Part shown: positions 30,908 to 40,443 of the stretch, in pieces
Numbering within the stretch: the stretch's first letter is position 1
How the letters are laid out: every line of letters starts with the position of its first letter
NCBI RefSeq assembly: GCF_903772925.1
Contig: NZ_LR812090.1
Span: forward strand, 124,001-188,000
DNA: 64,000 bases
Direction: 5' to 3'
Source: Alteromonas macleodii
GTDB lineage: Bacteria; Pseudomonadota; Gammaproteobacteria; Enterobacterales; Alteromonadaceae
Program-made: the position numbers and the translations under genes
Notes under the pieces: generated by a model
The model's input: only the letters and a program-made list of their open reading frames with translations
Database searches by the model: none
Told to the model about the DNA's origin: nothing

Positions 30908-31717
30908 ATGACAATAACACTGAAAAAAATAAGCGCCTTAGTACTGGCTTCGGCCGTTACTTTCTCGATGTTTTCTTCACATGCGCTTGCAAACGGTGCA
31001 ATTGGTGATCACGTAAACAATTTACATGCACATATTGGTGAGTACACCGAAGAAGTACATTGGTTAGAAAGTAAGTTTGGCAGTGTTGTTGATGCGTATG
31101 AAGCAAAAGATAAATCGCTTAAAACAGACGCGCTAATCGAGTACTGGGAAGAAGTAGACTTTCACTCTGCCATTGAAACCCAATACGTGCCTATTTATGC
31201 CTCTATTTGGCAAGGTATTTATGGTGTAAAGGTAGCTATTGATGAAGGTAAGCCTATTGCTGATGTGCGCGTAGAACAAGAGAAGCTAAATCATGCCTTG
31301 TGGCAGGCGCTAGGCGCAGTTAAACTTGCGTCTCAATATCAGAAGAAAGGTCTGGTTGGAAAAGTTCAAACCACTGAGAAAGAACCTACCACAGGCCCTG
31401 AAGTTATCGACGATATTAAAACACGTCTTGATCGCGTTGTTGCTAAATATGCAGAGCAGCTTCACGAGGTTGCAACAACACTAGTGCACGACACCTATCT
31501 TCAACGTTTTGAAGGTGTAGAGGGTGACTTGATTGCGAAAGACGCAGCCTTGGTTGAAGACCTAGAAAAAGATTTTAACGTAACGCTTCCGCAAGCTATT
31601 TCGAAAGATAATGGCGTAGATGCGGTACGCAAAGTTGTAGAATCTATGCAGGCTAAACTTGATCGCGCTCGTACACTGTTAGTTGAAGTAGAGAAAAGTC
31701 GTAAAGACGTATTTTAA
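30908..31717 (+). CDS. Periplasmic helical protein of the iron ABC operon, function unknown
   Basis: A 269-residue protein with a clear Sec signal (residues 1-28, cleavage after SSHALA). The mature part is predicted helical and acidic/Lys-rich. Histidine-containing helices (DHVNNLHAHIGEYTEEVHWLE, about residues 33-53, and EEVDFHSAIE) could bind metal. It starts 33 bp after a Fur box and 9 bp before the FbpA-like gene. Its position suggests a part in periplasmic iron handling, for example ferrous or ferric binding or delivery to the binding protein. I do not recognise the family, so this is inference from context. Confidence 0.8.
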   Translation: MTITLKKISALVLASAVTFSMFSSHALANGAIGDHVNNLHAHIGEYTEEVHWLESKFGSVVDAYEAKDKSLKTDALIEYWEEVDFHSAIETQYVPIYASIWQGIYGVKVAIDEGKPIADVRVEQEKLNHALWQALGAVKLASQYQKKGLVGKVQTTEKEPTTGPEVIDDIKTRLDRVVAKYAEQLHEVATTLVHDTYLQRFEGVEGDLIAKDAALVEDLEKDFNVTLPQAISKDNGVDAVRKVVESMQAKLDRARTLLVEVEKSRKDVF

Positions 31718-31726
31718 GGAAGGGGT

Positions 31727-32761
31727 ATGCAACGTAGAACATTTTTGCAAGGGCTAGCCGCAGCTGGTGCGTTAACTGGCTTGCCGTTTAGTTTTGCCCA
31801 CGCTATGACTCAAACTGGCAGCGTGTCAGTAGAGTCTTTGCCTAAATTAGAAGGCGATCTCACCCTTTATTTAGGGCGTGGTGAAGGCGGTCTGTACGAA
31901 AATGTTCTAAAAGCCATTGAAAAGCGCAATCCCAAGCTCAACCTGAAGGTTCGACGCGGCGGGTCAGCAGCATTGGCAAACACCATTGTTGCTGAAACAA
32001 AAGCGGGCGTGAAACGCGCTGATTTGTTTTGGGCTGTAGATACGGGCTCAATTGGCGTTGTGACTGACGCAGGCGCTGCAAAGTCGCTGCCTGATGATTT
32101 ACGTTCACAGCTTCGCGAAGATTTTCAATACCCGAGCTGGTCACCGGTAACAGGTCGTGTGCGCACACTGCCGTATAACACCGAGCGTGTTAAGCCCGAA
32201 CAAATCCCAGAAAGCGTAATGGCGTTAGCCGATAGCGATTTAAAAATTGGCTGGGCGCCGGCTTATTCGTCGTTCCAGTCTTTTGTTACCGCTATGCGTA
32301 TTTTAGAAGGCGAAAAAGCAACAAAATCATGGCTTAAAGGCATTAACAAGCACTCTAAAAAGTATGCGGGTGAACTTGGTGTAGTAATGGGCGTTGAACG
32401 TGGTGAAGTAGATATTGGTTTTGCTAATCACTATTACACGCTTCGACTTAAATCAGGTAAGCCAAACGCGAATGTGGCCCTTGCTTATAGCAAAGGTGAT
32501 GCAGGCTGCTTAGTTAACGCATCAGGTATTGTTGCGTTGAGCGACGGTGATTTGCCGGTTAACTTTATTCGATATCTGCTGTCGCACGAAGTGCAGTCTT
32601 ATCTTGCTCGCGAAGCATACGAAATACCTTTGGTTCAAGGAGTTGAACCACCACAAGGCTTAGCGGAACTAAGTACGCTATCGCCACCCGAAATGGACCT
32701 TCGTAAACTGGCTGATTTACGCCCAACACTAAACCTTATGAGGGAAGTTGGCGTACTGTGA
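31727..32761 (+). CDS. Ferric-iron ABC transporter substrate-binding protein (FbpA-like)
   Basis: A 344-residue periplasmic binding protein with a twin-arginine signal (QRRTFLQGLAAAGALTG), suggesting folded, possibly metal-loaded export. LTLYLGRGEGG replaces the common start of the mature FbpA/FutA fold, and the paired tyrosines in ANHYYTLRL correspond to the Fe(III)-ligand Tyr-Tyr of FbpA (family knowledge). It is followed by permease and ATPase genes with overlapping ends and preceded by a Fur-linked gene, all supporting ferric uptake. Some relatives bind other anions or thiamin, so iron is likely, not proven. Confidence 0.9.
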   Translation: MQRRTFLQGLAAAGALTGLPFSFAHAMTQTGSVSVESLPKLEGDLTLYLGRGEGGLYENVLKAIEKRNPKLNLKVRRGGSAALANTIVAETKAGVKRADLFWAVDTGSIGVVTDAGAAKSLPDDLRSQLREDFQYPSWSPVTGRVRTLPYNTERVKPEQIPESVMALADSDLKIGWAPAYSSFQSFVTAMRILEGEKATKSWLKGINKHSKKYAGELGVVMGVERGEVDIGFANHYYTLRLKSGKPNANVALAYSKGDAGCLVNASGIVALSDGDLPVNFIRYLLSHEVQSYLAREAYEIPLVQGVEPPQGLAELSTLSPPEMDLRKLADLRPTLNLMREVGVL

Positions 32762-34281
32762 CAAACTGGCCAAAGTCGTATCCACTGGCACTACTTATTG
32801 CGCTGATGGCTTTATTGCCCGTCGGCGTTTTATTTTCTTTAGCTCAAGATAGTGCCCAGCTTTTCGATACCCATAACCTTCGTGTACTAGGCAATACTAT
32901 TTCATTGGTAGTGCTTACTATCATTGGTTCGGTGCTTATAGGTGTCCCCCTTGCTTTTTTAACTGCCTATGTGCAAATGCCATTTAAGCGCTTCTGGCTT
33001 ATCTTGTTGGCTGCGCCACTGGCGTTGCCTAGTTATATTGGCGCATTCGCCATGTACTTCTCATTTGGTATTGGCGGAGAAATAGAGAACGTTTTAGGTA
33101 TTAGCACGCCGCCAATTAGCGGTTTGTGGGGCTCGGCTCTGGTCATGAGCCTATACACCTATCCTTTTGTGATGATGACAACCCGTTCAAGCTTGCTGAG
33201 TTTAGATGCCAGCTTGGTTAACGCGGCGCGTACGCTAGGTCTGTCGTTAGGTGCTAGCTTATGGCGTGTGGTGCTACCGCGCGTAGTAAACAGCGTTGCT
33301 GCGGGGGCACTTCTTGCTGCGCTTTACGCGTTATCTGATTTTGGTACGCCTGCAATAATGGGCTTCGACACCTTTACTCGCGTTATTTTTGTTGAATACA
33401 ACGCTTTTGGGTTAAGCCAGGCGGCCATGCTAAGCCTGCAGCTTATGGTGATTGTTGGGCTTATTCTGTTTATAGAAAGCCGAATAGGTGGGGCGCAAGA
33501 ACGCCCAGGAAAGCACTTATCCTTATTTCCTGCACGCTGGCAGCGCAACCTAATGTTGCTTGCGACTATGCCTGTTGTATTTATGGCTATTGTACTTCCC
33601 CTAGCTATTTTCACGCTGTGGTTAGTGCGAGAGGGCACAGGTGGCTTTGAATTAAGCTATGCATGGAATTCAGCCCATGCATCATTTATTGCCGCGATTG
33701 TGGCCGTGCTTCTTGCCATTCCGGTTGCTCACGCGGCTATTGCAGGCAAAGCTGGCCGCTTTATGGAGCGCATTACCTATTTTGGCTTTGGTGTACCAGG
33801 TATAGTTATGGGAACAGCGCTGGTGTACGTGGGCCTTAAGTACTTGCCTGCGTTGTATCAAACCTTAAGTTTATTGGTTATGGCCTATGTGCTGCGTTTT
33901 ATTCCTTTAGCGGTGGGAAGTGTTAGAAGTACCGCCGAGAATATAGATTCGGGCCTAGTGAAAGCTGCACGCGTACTTGGCGCTAGCCCAAGAGAGGCCT
34001 TTATACGAGTTACGCTGCCCTTAACCCTTCGTGGTATGATTGCAGGGGCTGCATTAGTGTTTTTGGAAGCCATGCGTGAACTGCCTGCTACATTAATGTT
34101 GGGGCCTACAGGCTTTGAAACCTTAGCCACTTACATGTGGCGTGTTTACGAGGCGGGTTACTTTGGACGCGCTGCCGTACCTGGACTTCTACTGGTTTTA
34201 TTATCTGGCGTGGGGCTGGTTCTCATGCTGTCGGGCGAAAGAAAAGCCCAGTTTACTGTTACCGAGGATGATCGTTCGTAA
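32758..34281 (+). CDS. Ferric-iron ABC transporter permease (FbpB-like)
   Basis: A 507-residue duplicated permease with about twelve membrane helices. Both halves carry an EAA-type coupling loop: SLVNAARTLGLSLGASLWRVVLPR (about 155-178) and SGLVKAARVLGASPREAFIRVTLP (about 398-421), as in FbpB/SfuB proteins. The start is GTG at 32758, overlapping the binding-protein stop (GTGA). The stop shares one base with the ATPase start. It forms the membrane channel for iron from the FbpA-like protein. Confidence 0.95.
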   Translation: MTNWPKSYPLALLIALMALLPVGVLFSLAQDSAQLFDTHNLRVLGNTISLVVLTIIGSVLIGVPLAFLTAYVQMPFKRFWLILLAAPLALPSYIGAFAMYFSFGIGGEIENVLGISTPPISGLWGSALVMSLYTYPFVMMTTRSSLLSLDASLVNAARTLGLSLGASLWRVVLPRVVNSVAAGALLAALYALSDFGTPAIMGFDTFTRVIFVEYNAFGLSQAAMLSLQLMVIVGLILFIESRIGGAQERPGKHLSLFPARWQRNLMLLATMPVVFMAIVLPLAIFTLWLVREGTGGFELSYAWNSAHASFIAAIVAVLLAIPVAHAAIAGKAGRFMERITYFGFGVPGIVMGTALVYVGLKYLPALYQTLSLLVMAYVLRFIPLAVGSVRSTAENIDSGLVKAARVLGASPREAFIRVTLPLTLRGMIAGAALVFLEAMRELPATLMLGPTGFETLATYMWRVYEAGYFGRAAVPGLLLVLLSGVGLVLMLSGERKAQFTVTEDDRS

Positions 34282-35321
34282 TGCTTAGTGTAAGTAATTT
34301 GTCAGTGAATTATGGGTCTACCCGCGTTGTCGACAAGTTAAATCTTGAGCTTGCGCAAGACGAAATCCTGATGTTGGTGGGGCCAACTGGCTGCGGTAAA
34401 ACTACTATTTTGCAGGCATTGGCAGGGCTTATCCCTATTTCAGAAGGCGCTATGAGCCTAGGTAATTGGGAAAGTACAGCAAACAAACACGTGCCACCTG
34501 AAAAGCGTAACGTCGGCATGGTGTTCCAAGATTTTGCGCTATTCCCCCATCTTACCGTTCAGCAAAACGTATGTTTTCGTTTAAAAGACACTAAGCTTGC
34601 CGATCATTGGCTGAAACTGTTAGGTCTAGATAATTTCCGCGATGCTAAACCTGCACGTCTTTCAGGCGGGCAGAAGCAGCGTGTTGCGCTAGCCCGTACC
34701 CTAGCGCATGAACCTTCTTTTGTACTGCTAGACGAACCCCTTTCAAACTTAGATGCAGCGTTAAAAGACAGCTTGCGTTGGGAAATTCGCGACGCGCTTA
34801 AAAAGGCCGGCGTGCCCGCAATTTGGGTAACCCATGACCAAGAGGAAGCGTTAAGTGTTGGTGATAGAGTGGGCATATTAAATAAAGGTGTGTTAGAGCA
34901 ATTAGACACACCTGAAGCCTGTTATTCTTCGCCAGCAAGCCGCTTTGTAGCGCGGTTTATGGGCGAGGCAAGCTTTTTAAGTGCCACATTTGATGCTAAT
35001 GAAGTAAATACAGACAAAACGGTCGTGACAGAGATCGGCAAGGTGCCAGGCACACCGCTTCAAGGTGCTAACGGCAATGTAGATTTGCTCGTACGCCCTG
35101 ATGATTTAAGTTTAGATGCAGCCCATAGCGAAACTAACTGTACGGTGAAGTGGGTGCGTTATGAGGGCGAAAGCCGCCTTTATGCTGTTGTGCTAGATAG
35201 CGGTGATGAACTGAAAGTGCGCGTAAGTCACGAGAATGCCATTAAGCCAAATACTCGTGCGTTTGTTCAGTTAATTACTACACACCCTTTGGCCGTGTTT
35301 CCTAAAAAAGATAGAGCGTAA
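34281..35321 (+). CDS. Ferric-iron ABC transporter ATPase (FbpC-like)
   Basis: A 346-residue ABC ATPase. Walker A is GPTGCGKTT (about 34-42), Q-loop MVFQDFALFPHL, signature LSGGQKQRVALAR (about 128), Walker B FVLLDEPLSNLD (about 149) and H-loop WVTHDQEEA. A C-terminal TOBE-like regulatory domain (about 240-346) contains VRPDDLSL. This layout is that of FbpC/PotA-type importers. It energises the FbpB-like permease; the gene is last in the operon and is followed by a bidirectional terminator. Confidence 0.96.
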   Translation: MLSVSNLSVNYGSTRVVDKLNLELAQDEILMLVGPTGCGKTTILQALAGLIPISEGAMSLGNWESTANKHVPPEKRNVGMVFQDFALFPHLTVQQNVCFRLKDTKLADHWLKLLGLDNFRDAKPARLSGGQKQRVALARTLAHEPSFVLLDEPLSNLDAALKDSLRWEIRDALKKAGVPAIWVTHDQEEALSVGDRVGILNKGVLEQLDTPEACYSSPASRFVARFMGEASFLSATFDANEVNTDKTVVTEIGKVPGTPLQGANGNVDLLVRPDDLSLDAAHSETNCTVKWVRYEGESRLYAVVLDSGDELKVRVSHENAIKPNTRAFVQLITTHPLAVFPKKDRA

Positions 35322-35353
35322 TTCGTTTTTAGCTGACTTTAAATCAGAACATA

Positions 35354-35381
35354 AAAAGGGCAGCCAGTCGGCTGCCCTTTT
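35354..35381. terminator. Bidirectional intrinsic terminator
   Basis: AAAAGGGCAGCC and GGCTGCCCTTTT form a perfect 12-bp stem with a 4-base loop; A- and T-runs on both sides serve the convergent iron operon (+) and mscS-like gene (-). Confidence 0.92.
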
Positions 35382-35412
35382 GCTTACTAGGACGTTATTT
35401 TTTACCTGCGCG

Positions 35413-36243
35413 CTATGCGTTTTCGTTTACCACAATCACTTTACGGTGCGGGAACGGAATTTCAATGTTAGCTTCATCTAGCGCTTTCTTAATCTGCTCT
35501 GGCACTGAGAACAGAATGTCGAAGTAATGCTCGCCGTGACAGAATGGACGAACAATAAAGTCAACTGAGCTATCGTTAAGGGTAGATACCTCAACAAATG
35601 GTGCTGGGTCTTTAAGTATGTGCGGGTGGTCTGCCAATACTTTATCGATAACGGCACGAGCAGCATCAATGTTTTCGTTGTAGGCAATACCAAAGGTCAT
35701 GTCTACACCGCGAATTTCATGATGAGAGTGGTTAACAATTTGCTCGCCCCAAATTTGGCTGTTTGGAATGATAATTTGCTTATTATCGAAGGTTTGCAAA
35801 ATAGTAGTGAATAAGTCGATTTCAGTTACTTTACCGAACTTGCCCGCCGCATCGACAAAGTCATTAACTTTATAGGGGCGGAAGATAAGCAACATAACAC
35901 CTGCAGCCAAGTTGGAAAGCGTGCCTTGGAGTGCTAAACCAATAGCAAGACCGGCAGCACCTAACAGAGCAATAATAGATGCTGTTTGAACGCCAAAGCG
36001 ATTAAGTACCGCTATGCCAACAAAAGCAAGAATGGTATAGCGTGCTACGCTACCAAAAAACTTAAATAGTGTGTCATCAAGTTGAGGGTGGCTATTAGCA
36101 ATAGCGACAATAGCGTTATACACCTTACTCGCTACCCATAAGCCAATTATTAAAATTGCCAAAGCAAGTAATATGTTCGTGGCCCACGCCAAGGCGGCTG
36201 GCAAGTATTGGTTAATATCGAGTGACGCTAAGAACTCTTCCAT
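35413..36243 (-). CDS. mscS: Small-conductance mechanosensitive channel (MscS family)
   Basis: A 276-residue protein with three N-terminal membrane helices (to about residue 125). The pore helix ASIIALLGAAGLAIGLALQG has the Gly/Ala packing pattern typical of MscS TM3, followed by LSNLAAGVMLLIFRPYKVNDFV and a cytoplasmic vestibule domain (PNSQIWGEQIVNHSHHEIRG). The length matches E. coli MscS. It opens on membrane tension to release solutes after osmotic downshift. A good ribosome site (AGAGGAT) precedes the ATG; it is a single gene. Confidence 0.96.
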   Translation of the reverse strand: MEEFLASLDINQYLPAALAWATNILLALAILIIGLWVASKVYNAIVAIANSHPQLDDTLFKFFGSVARYTILAFVGIAVLNRFGVQTASIIALLGAAGLAIGLALQGTLSNLAAGVMLLIFRPYKVNDFVDAAGKFGKVTEIDLFTTILQTFDNKQIIIPNSQIWGEQIVNHSHHEIRGVDMTFGIAYNENIDAARAVIDKVLADHPHILKDPAPFVEVSTLNDSSVDFIVRPFCHGEHYFDILFSVPEQIKKALDEANIEIPFPHRKVIVVNENA

Positions 36244-36536
36244 GGATACAATCCTCTGTAATTTGTGAAGTAGTTACTGCTTGTTTTGTTCGTTTGTTTG
36301 TTCGTTCAAATTGAGTTGCACCTCAATTCTGGTGCGTAGTTATAGGTGAATTAAAAATCTTTTAGTATTGTTAAAAAGTATTAAAACCCATAATTTTCTA
36401 CTAAAGAACTAGATTAAATTTACAGTAAGATTAGGCTTTGCGTTGTGCAGCAAGGCTTATTACGTATAATCCCGAACTCTTAACCTACGCTTGAATGGGC
36501 GTGAGTATTTTTAGCTTGATGTAAGGTGAATACAGA

Positions 36537-37718
36537 GTGATTAAGCGCGATGTTATTGTTATTGGAGCAGGTGCAGCAGGGCTGTTCTGCGCGGCACAGG
36601 CAGGCGCGCGAGGTCGCAGTGTAGAAGTACTTGACCATGCCAAAAAAGTTGGCCGTAAGATCCTTATGTCTGGCGGTGGGCGCTGCAATTTCACTAATAT
36701 GTACGCGGGGCCTGAAAATTTCCTTTCGCAAAACCCACATTTTTGTAAGTCGGCATTAAGCCGCTATACCCAGTGGGACTTTATAGGTTTGGTTGCCGAG
36801 CATGGTATTGCCTATCACGAAAAAACCTTAGGCCAATTGTTTTGTGATGACAGCGCCAAAGATATTGTCGATTTATTGCTTAACGAATGTAAAAAAGCAG
36901 GCGTTACCATTACTACTCGCTGTGAAATTACAAGCGTAGAAAAGGTTGAAGGTGGGTACTTACTAACTACTTCGAACGGCGAATATAGCTGTGAGTCTTT
37001 AGTAATCGCGACCGGTGGTTTAAGTATGCCAAAGCTGGGGGCGACGCCATTCGGTTATAAAATTGCCGAGCAATTCGGCCTGAACGTATTACCCACACGG
37101 GCCGCTCTTGTGCCCTTTACCTTACACGATAAAGACAAAGAGACTCTGGCAGAGCTTAGCGGTATCGCAGTTGATGTATATGCCAGCTGCAACGACACCA
37201 CGTTTAAAGAAGCGATGCTCTTTACTCATCGAGGTTTAAGCGGCCCGGCTATGTTGCAAATTTCAAGTTATTGGGAGGCAGGTGACAGCTTAAGCATTAA
37301 TACGCTGCCTAATAATGATGCCACGGCACTTATACAAACTGCTCGCACCGAAACGCCAGACGCACTACTTGCTACCTGCTTAAATAAAGTATTCCCCAAA
37401 CGCATGGTGCAAAGCTTTATTGAATATCATAGCTGGCGCAATGTACCGGTGAAACAGCTTACCCACGGCGAATGCGACGCTATCGCTGACACGCTAGAAA
37501 ATTGGCAAATAAAGCCAAACGGCACTGAAGGCTATAGAACAGCGGAAGTCACCATAGGTGGCGTAGACACCAACGAACTTTCATCAAAAACCATGATGGC
37601 CAAGAACGTCGAAGGCCTTTACTTCATAGGTGAAGTGGTTGACGTTACCGGCTGGCTCGGCGGTTTTAACTTTCAGTGGGCTTGGAGCAGCGGCTGGGCA
37701 GCAGGGCAGGTGGTTTAA
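36537..37718 (+). CDS. HI0933/YhiN-type FAD-dependent oxidoreductase
   Basis: A 393-residue flavoprotein. The N-terminal dinucleotide-binding loop is DVIVIGAGAAGLFCAAQAG, followed by KKVGRKILMSGGGRCNFTN, the BaiN/YhiN (HI0933) signature; LVIATGGLSMPKLGATPFGY and the C-terminal GEVVDVTGWLGGFNFQWAWSSG complete the FAD site. The start is GTG at 36537 behind AAGGTGA. The reaction is unknown for most members of the family. It is convergent with the beta-barrel gene, overlapping by 4 bp at the stops. Confidence 0.95.
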   Translation: MIKRDVIVIGAGAAGLFCAAQAGARGRSVEVLDHAKKVGRKILMSGGGRCNFTNMYAGPENFLSQNPHFCKSALSRYTQWDFIGLVAEHGIAYHEKTLGQLFCDDSAKDIVDLLLNECKKAGVTITTRCEITSVEKVEGGYLLTTSNGEYSCESLVIATGGLSMPKLGATPFGYKIAEQFGLNVLPTRAALVPFTLHDKDKETLAELSGIAVDVYASCNDTTFKEAMLFTHRGLSGPAMLQISSYWEAGDSLSINTLPNNDATALIQTARTETPDALLATCLNKVFPKRMVQSFIEYHSWRNVPVKQLTHGECDAIADTLENWQIKPNGTEGYRTAEVTIGGVDTNELSSKTMMAKNVEGLYFIGEVVDVTGWLGGFNFQWAWSSGWAAGQVV

Positions 37719-38194
37719 AACGACATACCAATTGCTAATCCAGCAACAACCGCACTTTTGTGGTTTCGGTGATAGTCGTAATGAAGCTGTGGCGAGATGG
37801 TAAAGCCAGACACTTCGAACTCATATAAAAAGCCCAACCGGGCCACTTCCATTTTATGGCTGCCGTGAAATTCAACGCCAGGGCCAATTTGTGCGATAAA
37901 ATTGTTGGTAATGTGAAGGTCGGCGACGAGTAAATAAGTGTAAGCGTCTAGATCTTCAAAGGCATATTCAGCAACAAATCCCACACCTAAGAAATCGCTT
38001 AGGCGGTACTCATAATCGATGCCCAAAGTGAATGCGTTGCCACACTCTTTTGTGTAAGTGGTACCGACTAGTGCCGATAAGTGATGAGGTGACGTTTCCC
38101 AATGATGAGCATTTCCTTTTGCCGCCCCCTTAGCTGTAACAAGGGGAGCAAACGCCATGGCTGTGACCATTCCCAAGGCTATTTTTACTCGCAT
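37715..38194 (-). CDS. Small outer-membrane beta-barrel-like protein
   Basis: A 159-residue protein with a signal peptide (residues 1-21, cleaved after LVTA) and alternating amphipathic strands: NAFTLGIDYEYRLSDFLGVGFVAEYAFE and FVAQ-like strands, ending in an aromatic Phe (GLAIGMSF). This is the pattern of small OmpA/OmpW-like barrels. It contains many histidines near the N-terminus (NAHHWETSPHHLS). The function is unknown. It overlaps the 3' end of the convergent flavoprotein gene. Confidence 0.78.
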   Translation of the reverse strand: MRVKIALGMVTAMAFAPLVTAKGAAKGNAHHWETSPHHLSALVGTTYTKECGNAFTLGIDYEYRLSDFLGVGFVAEYAFEDLDAYTYLLVADLHITNNFIAQIGPGVEFHGSHKMEVARLGFLYEFEVSGFTISPQLHYDYHRNHKSAVVAGLAIGMSF

Positions 38195-38414
38195 AGTGAT
38201 GCTCGCTTACGTTTGTCTGTGACTTCCTGAAAGTTAAACTTCCAGCACTTGATATAGCGTAGGTGGTATATGGCGTTCTCACCAATGAACTTTAGTTGCA
38301 GTTATCGATAGCACTAAGAGCGAGGGCAACGCAACACTAAGCTGGTTCTAAACGCGCTATCTAAAGCTAGCAAATGCCGCTAAGGTATACGGGCAAATAA
38401 AAAGGGATGCGAAA

Positions 38415-38723
38415 ATGCAAAACAAGAGTGAAAAACAACTATTTTTAGACGCCTGTAAAACGCAACTGGTGAGCCTTTACAAGGCAAGTAAAGATGGGAA
38501 AAAGGTAGAGGCGGAAAAGTATCGAGTGCAAGGATTCATGCACGCCGGTGAAGTAATGGGCTTAATCAGCAAAGAAGAAGGTAAGGCCCTTATAGCCGAT
38601 TTGCACATGGAAGTATTTGGAGAAACTATTAACGAAAGAGCTCAGAGAAAGCGCAAACTCGAAGCGTTAAAAGAATCAGACTTAGATGCTTACTTTGCAA
38701 TACCAGCCATTGAGCGGCGTTAA
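38415..38723 (+). CDS. Conserved-looking small hypothetical protein
   Basis: A 102-residue, charged, mostly helical protein without membrane segments. It starts with ATG behind AAGGGATG-like purines, and contains KASKDGKKVEAEKYRVQGFMHAGEVMGLISKEEG, which looks like paired helices. The codon use resembles that of neighbouring genes, which supports a real gene. I do not recognise the family; it may be a small regulator. It stands alone between two unrelated genes. Confidence 0.7.
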   Translation: MQNKSEKQLFLDACKTQLVSLYKASKDGKKVEAEKYRVQGFMHAGEVMGLISKEEGKALIADLHMEVFGETINERAQRKRKLEALKESDLDAYFAIPAIERR

Positions 38724-38888
38724 ATAAAAGTAACTTTTTTCGAGCGAACTAAAATTTATAAACTAAGCTTAATATGTGTTGGTTTTTCATACCTTGATAT
38801 AACCAAGCATACTTATCTTAGTGTAATAGCCGTACAGGGATATTTTTGCTACACGGATTTGGCTGCGGTACCAGTAGGAAGCAAATCT

Positions 38889-40436
38889 ATGGCATGGTGT
38901 GTGTCACGTAATTTTATTCGCTTATTAATAGGGCTTGTCTTATGTACAGCAAGTTTCCACTCGCTTGCTAAATGTAACTTCGAAAACGAAATTGATGCAT
39001 CCCCTTCAACAAGCTTTCTTCTTAAAGCGGGTGATCAGCGACTTGCGCTAACCTGTAATGTCGATGCGCAGTATGTTCTTTATTTCCCTCGTAATTATAT
39101 TAATTACAACCAGCTATACGATAGCAAAATGCGCAAAGTTGAAAGATTACCTAGTGCCTTTGAAGCATACATAATCAACAATTCAAACAACCGCTTTTAT
39201 TTAGATATCAACGCACAGGTGGAACGCCGCGTATCGGTCAAGGTGACGCCGCTTGGTGATTTTCATAAATTTGCTTCTATTCACACTCTCACAATGAGCT
39301 TATTTATTGGCTTTTGTTTGGCACTTACTTTATACGTAGGCATGCTGGGGGCAAGTATGCGCAACTACGGCCTGTATTCGTATAGCTTCTACGTTTTCAG
39401 TGCTGGCGTATTCTTTTTGCTCCAAGAAGGGCTGTTGAACATTGTATTTCCGCAAGTTGCTTTGCTTGCGAATTTCCAACTGCATTTACTCTTTGCTGGA
39501 ATTACCCTTTTTGCAGGCGTGAAATTCTTAGATCAGCTACTGGATTTTAAAGCGCTACTGAAAGGTTGGCAGCGCCAGTTTGTGCTTGGAATGGCATGTG
39601 CAGCACTCGCGTTTGCTGTAGTTCAGCTTATTCTTCCAGTCTCAGATGCCATGAAAATTAACAGCATGTTGAGTCTAATTACACTTATTACCATGACGTG
39701 CACGCTATCAAGTTGTGTTTATGCTGCCTATCGCAAAGTGCATTGTGCAAATTTGGTAATGCTTGGGATTGCAGTGATGGTTTTGTCCATGCTTTTCCGT
39801 TTAGTTTTTACAGAAGTATCGCCGTTTTTATATCGATATTCTCTTGTATTAGGGATAACTATTGAGGCTTTTATTTTTGCTATCGCTACGTCGAGAAAAG
39901 TTAAAAAGCTTAATGACGACAGGCTTAGTGCATTTAAACGCGCATCGACAGACTCATTATGTAATGTGTTAAACCGCAGCGGTTGGGAAGGCGTGGCGCA
40001 GTCGCTGCTGAATAATTTCAACAAAGAGGGTGGCTACTTAACACTGCTTTTCATTGATATTGATAAGTTTAAAGAGATTAATGACCAATATGGGCACCAC
40101 GCAGGAGATAAGGTCTTGCAGGTGGTTGCAAAAATTTTAATGAGTCGCTGTCGCGAGCAAGACGCCGTGGGGCGCTTAGGTGGCGATGAGTTTGTGGTAT
40201 TGAGTCACTGCTATAGCGAAGGTCAGTCTGAGCGATTGGCCGCCCGCATTGAGGAAAGCTTAGCCGAGCGCGATATCAGAACAGAAAACGTAGTGATAAA
40301 CACCACGGCGAGTGTAGGAGCTTACATCACAAAAGAGCGCTACAAAGACTTGCCGACCTTGTTAAACAAAGCTGACAAATTGATGTATAGCGTCAAAGAA
40401 AAGCGTAAAAACGCCGAATATGCTACTAGCTCTTAA
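38889..40436 (+). CDS. Diguanylate cyclase with 7TM sensor
   Basis: A 515-residue protein with a signal peptide (about 1-27), a short periplasmic part (about 28-125), seven membrane helices (about 135-345, 7TMR-DISM type) and a GGDEF domain (about 355-515). FIDIDKFKEINDQYGHHAGDKVL and the active-site GGDEF (about 431-435) are intact; REQD five residues before it is an I-site. I chose the ATG at 38889 (AGGAAG seven bases upstream) over a TTG 30 bp earlier. It should make c-di-GMP in response to a periplasmic or membrane signal. Confidence 0.94.
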   Translation: MAWCVSRNFIRLLIGLVLCTASFHSLAKCNFENEIDASPSTSFLLKAGDQRLALTCNVDAQYVLYFPRNYINYNQLYDSKMRKVERLPSAFEAYIINNSNNRFYLDINAQVERRVSVKVTPLGDFHKFASIHTLTMSLFIGFCLALTLYVGMLGASMRNYGLYSYSFYVFSAGVFFLLQEGLLNIVFPQVALLANFQLHLLFAGITLFAGVKFLDQLLDFKALLKGWQRQFVLGMACAALAFAVVQLILPVSDAMKINSMLSLITLITMTCTLSSCVYAAYRKVHCANLVMLGIAVMVLSMLFRLVFTEVSPFLYRYSLVLGITIEAFIFAIATSRKVKKLNDDRLSAFKRASTDSLCNVLNRSGWEGVAQSLLNNFNKEGGYLTLLFIDIDKFKEINDQYGHHAGDKVLQVVAKILMSRCREQDAVGRLGGDEFVVLSHCYSEGQSERLAARIEESLAERDIRTENVVINTTASVGAYITKERYKDLPTLLNKADKLMYSVKEKRKNAEYATSS

Positions 40437-40443
40437 TGTGGCG

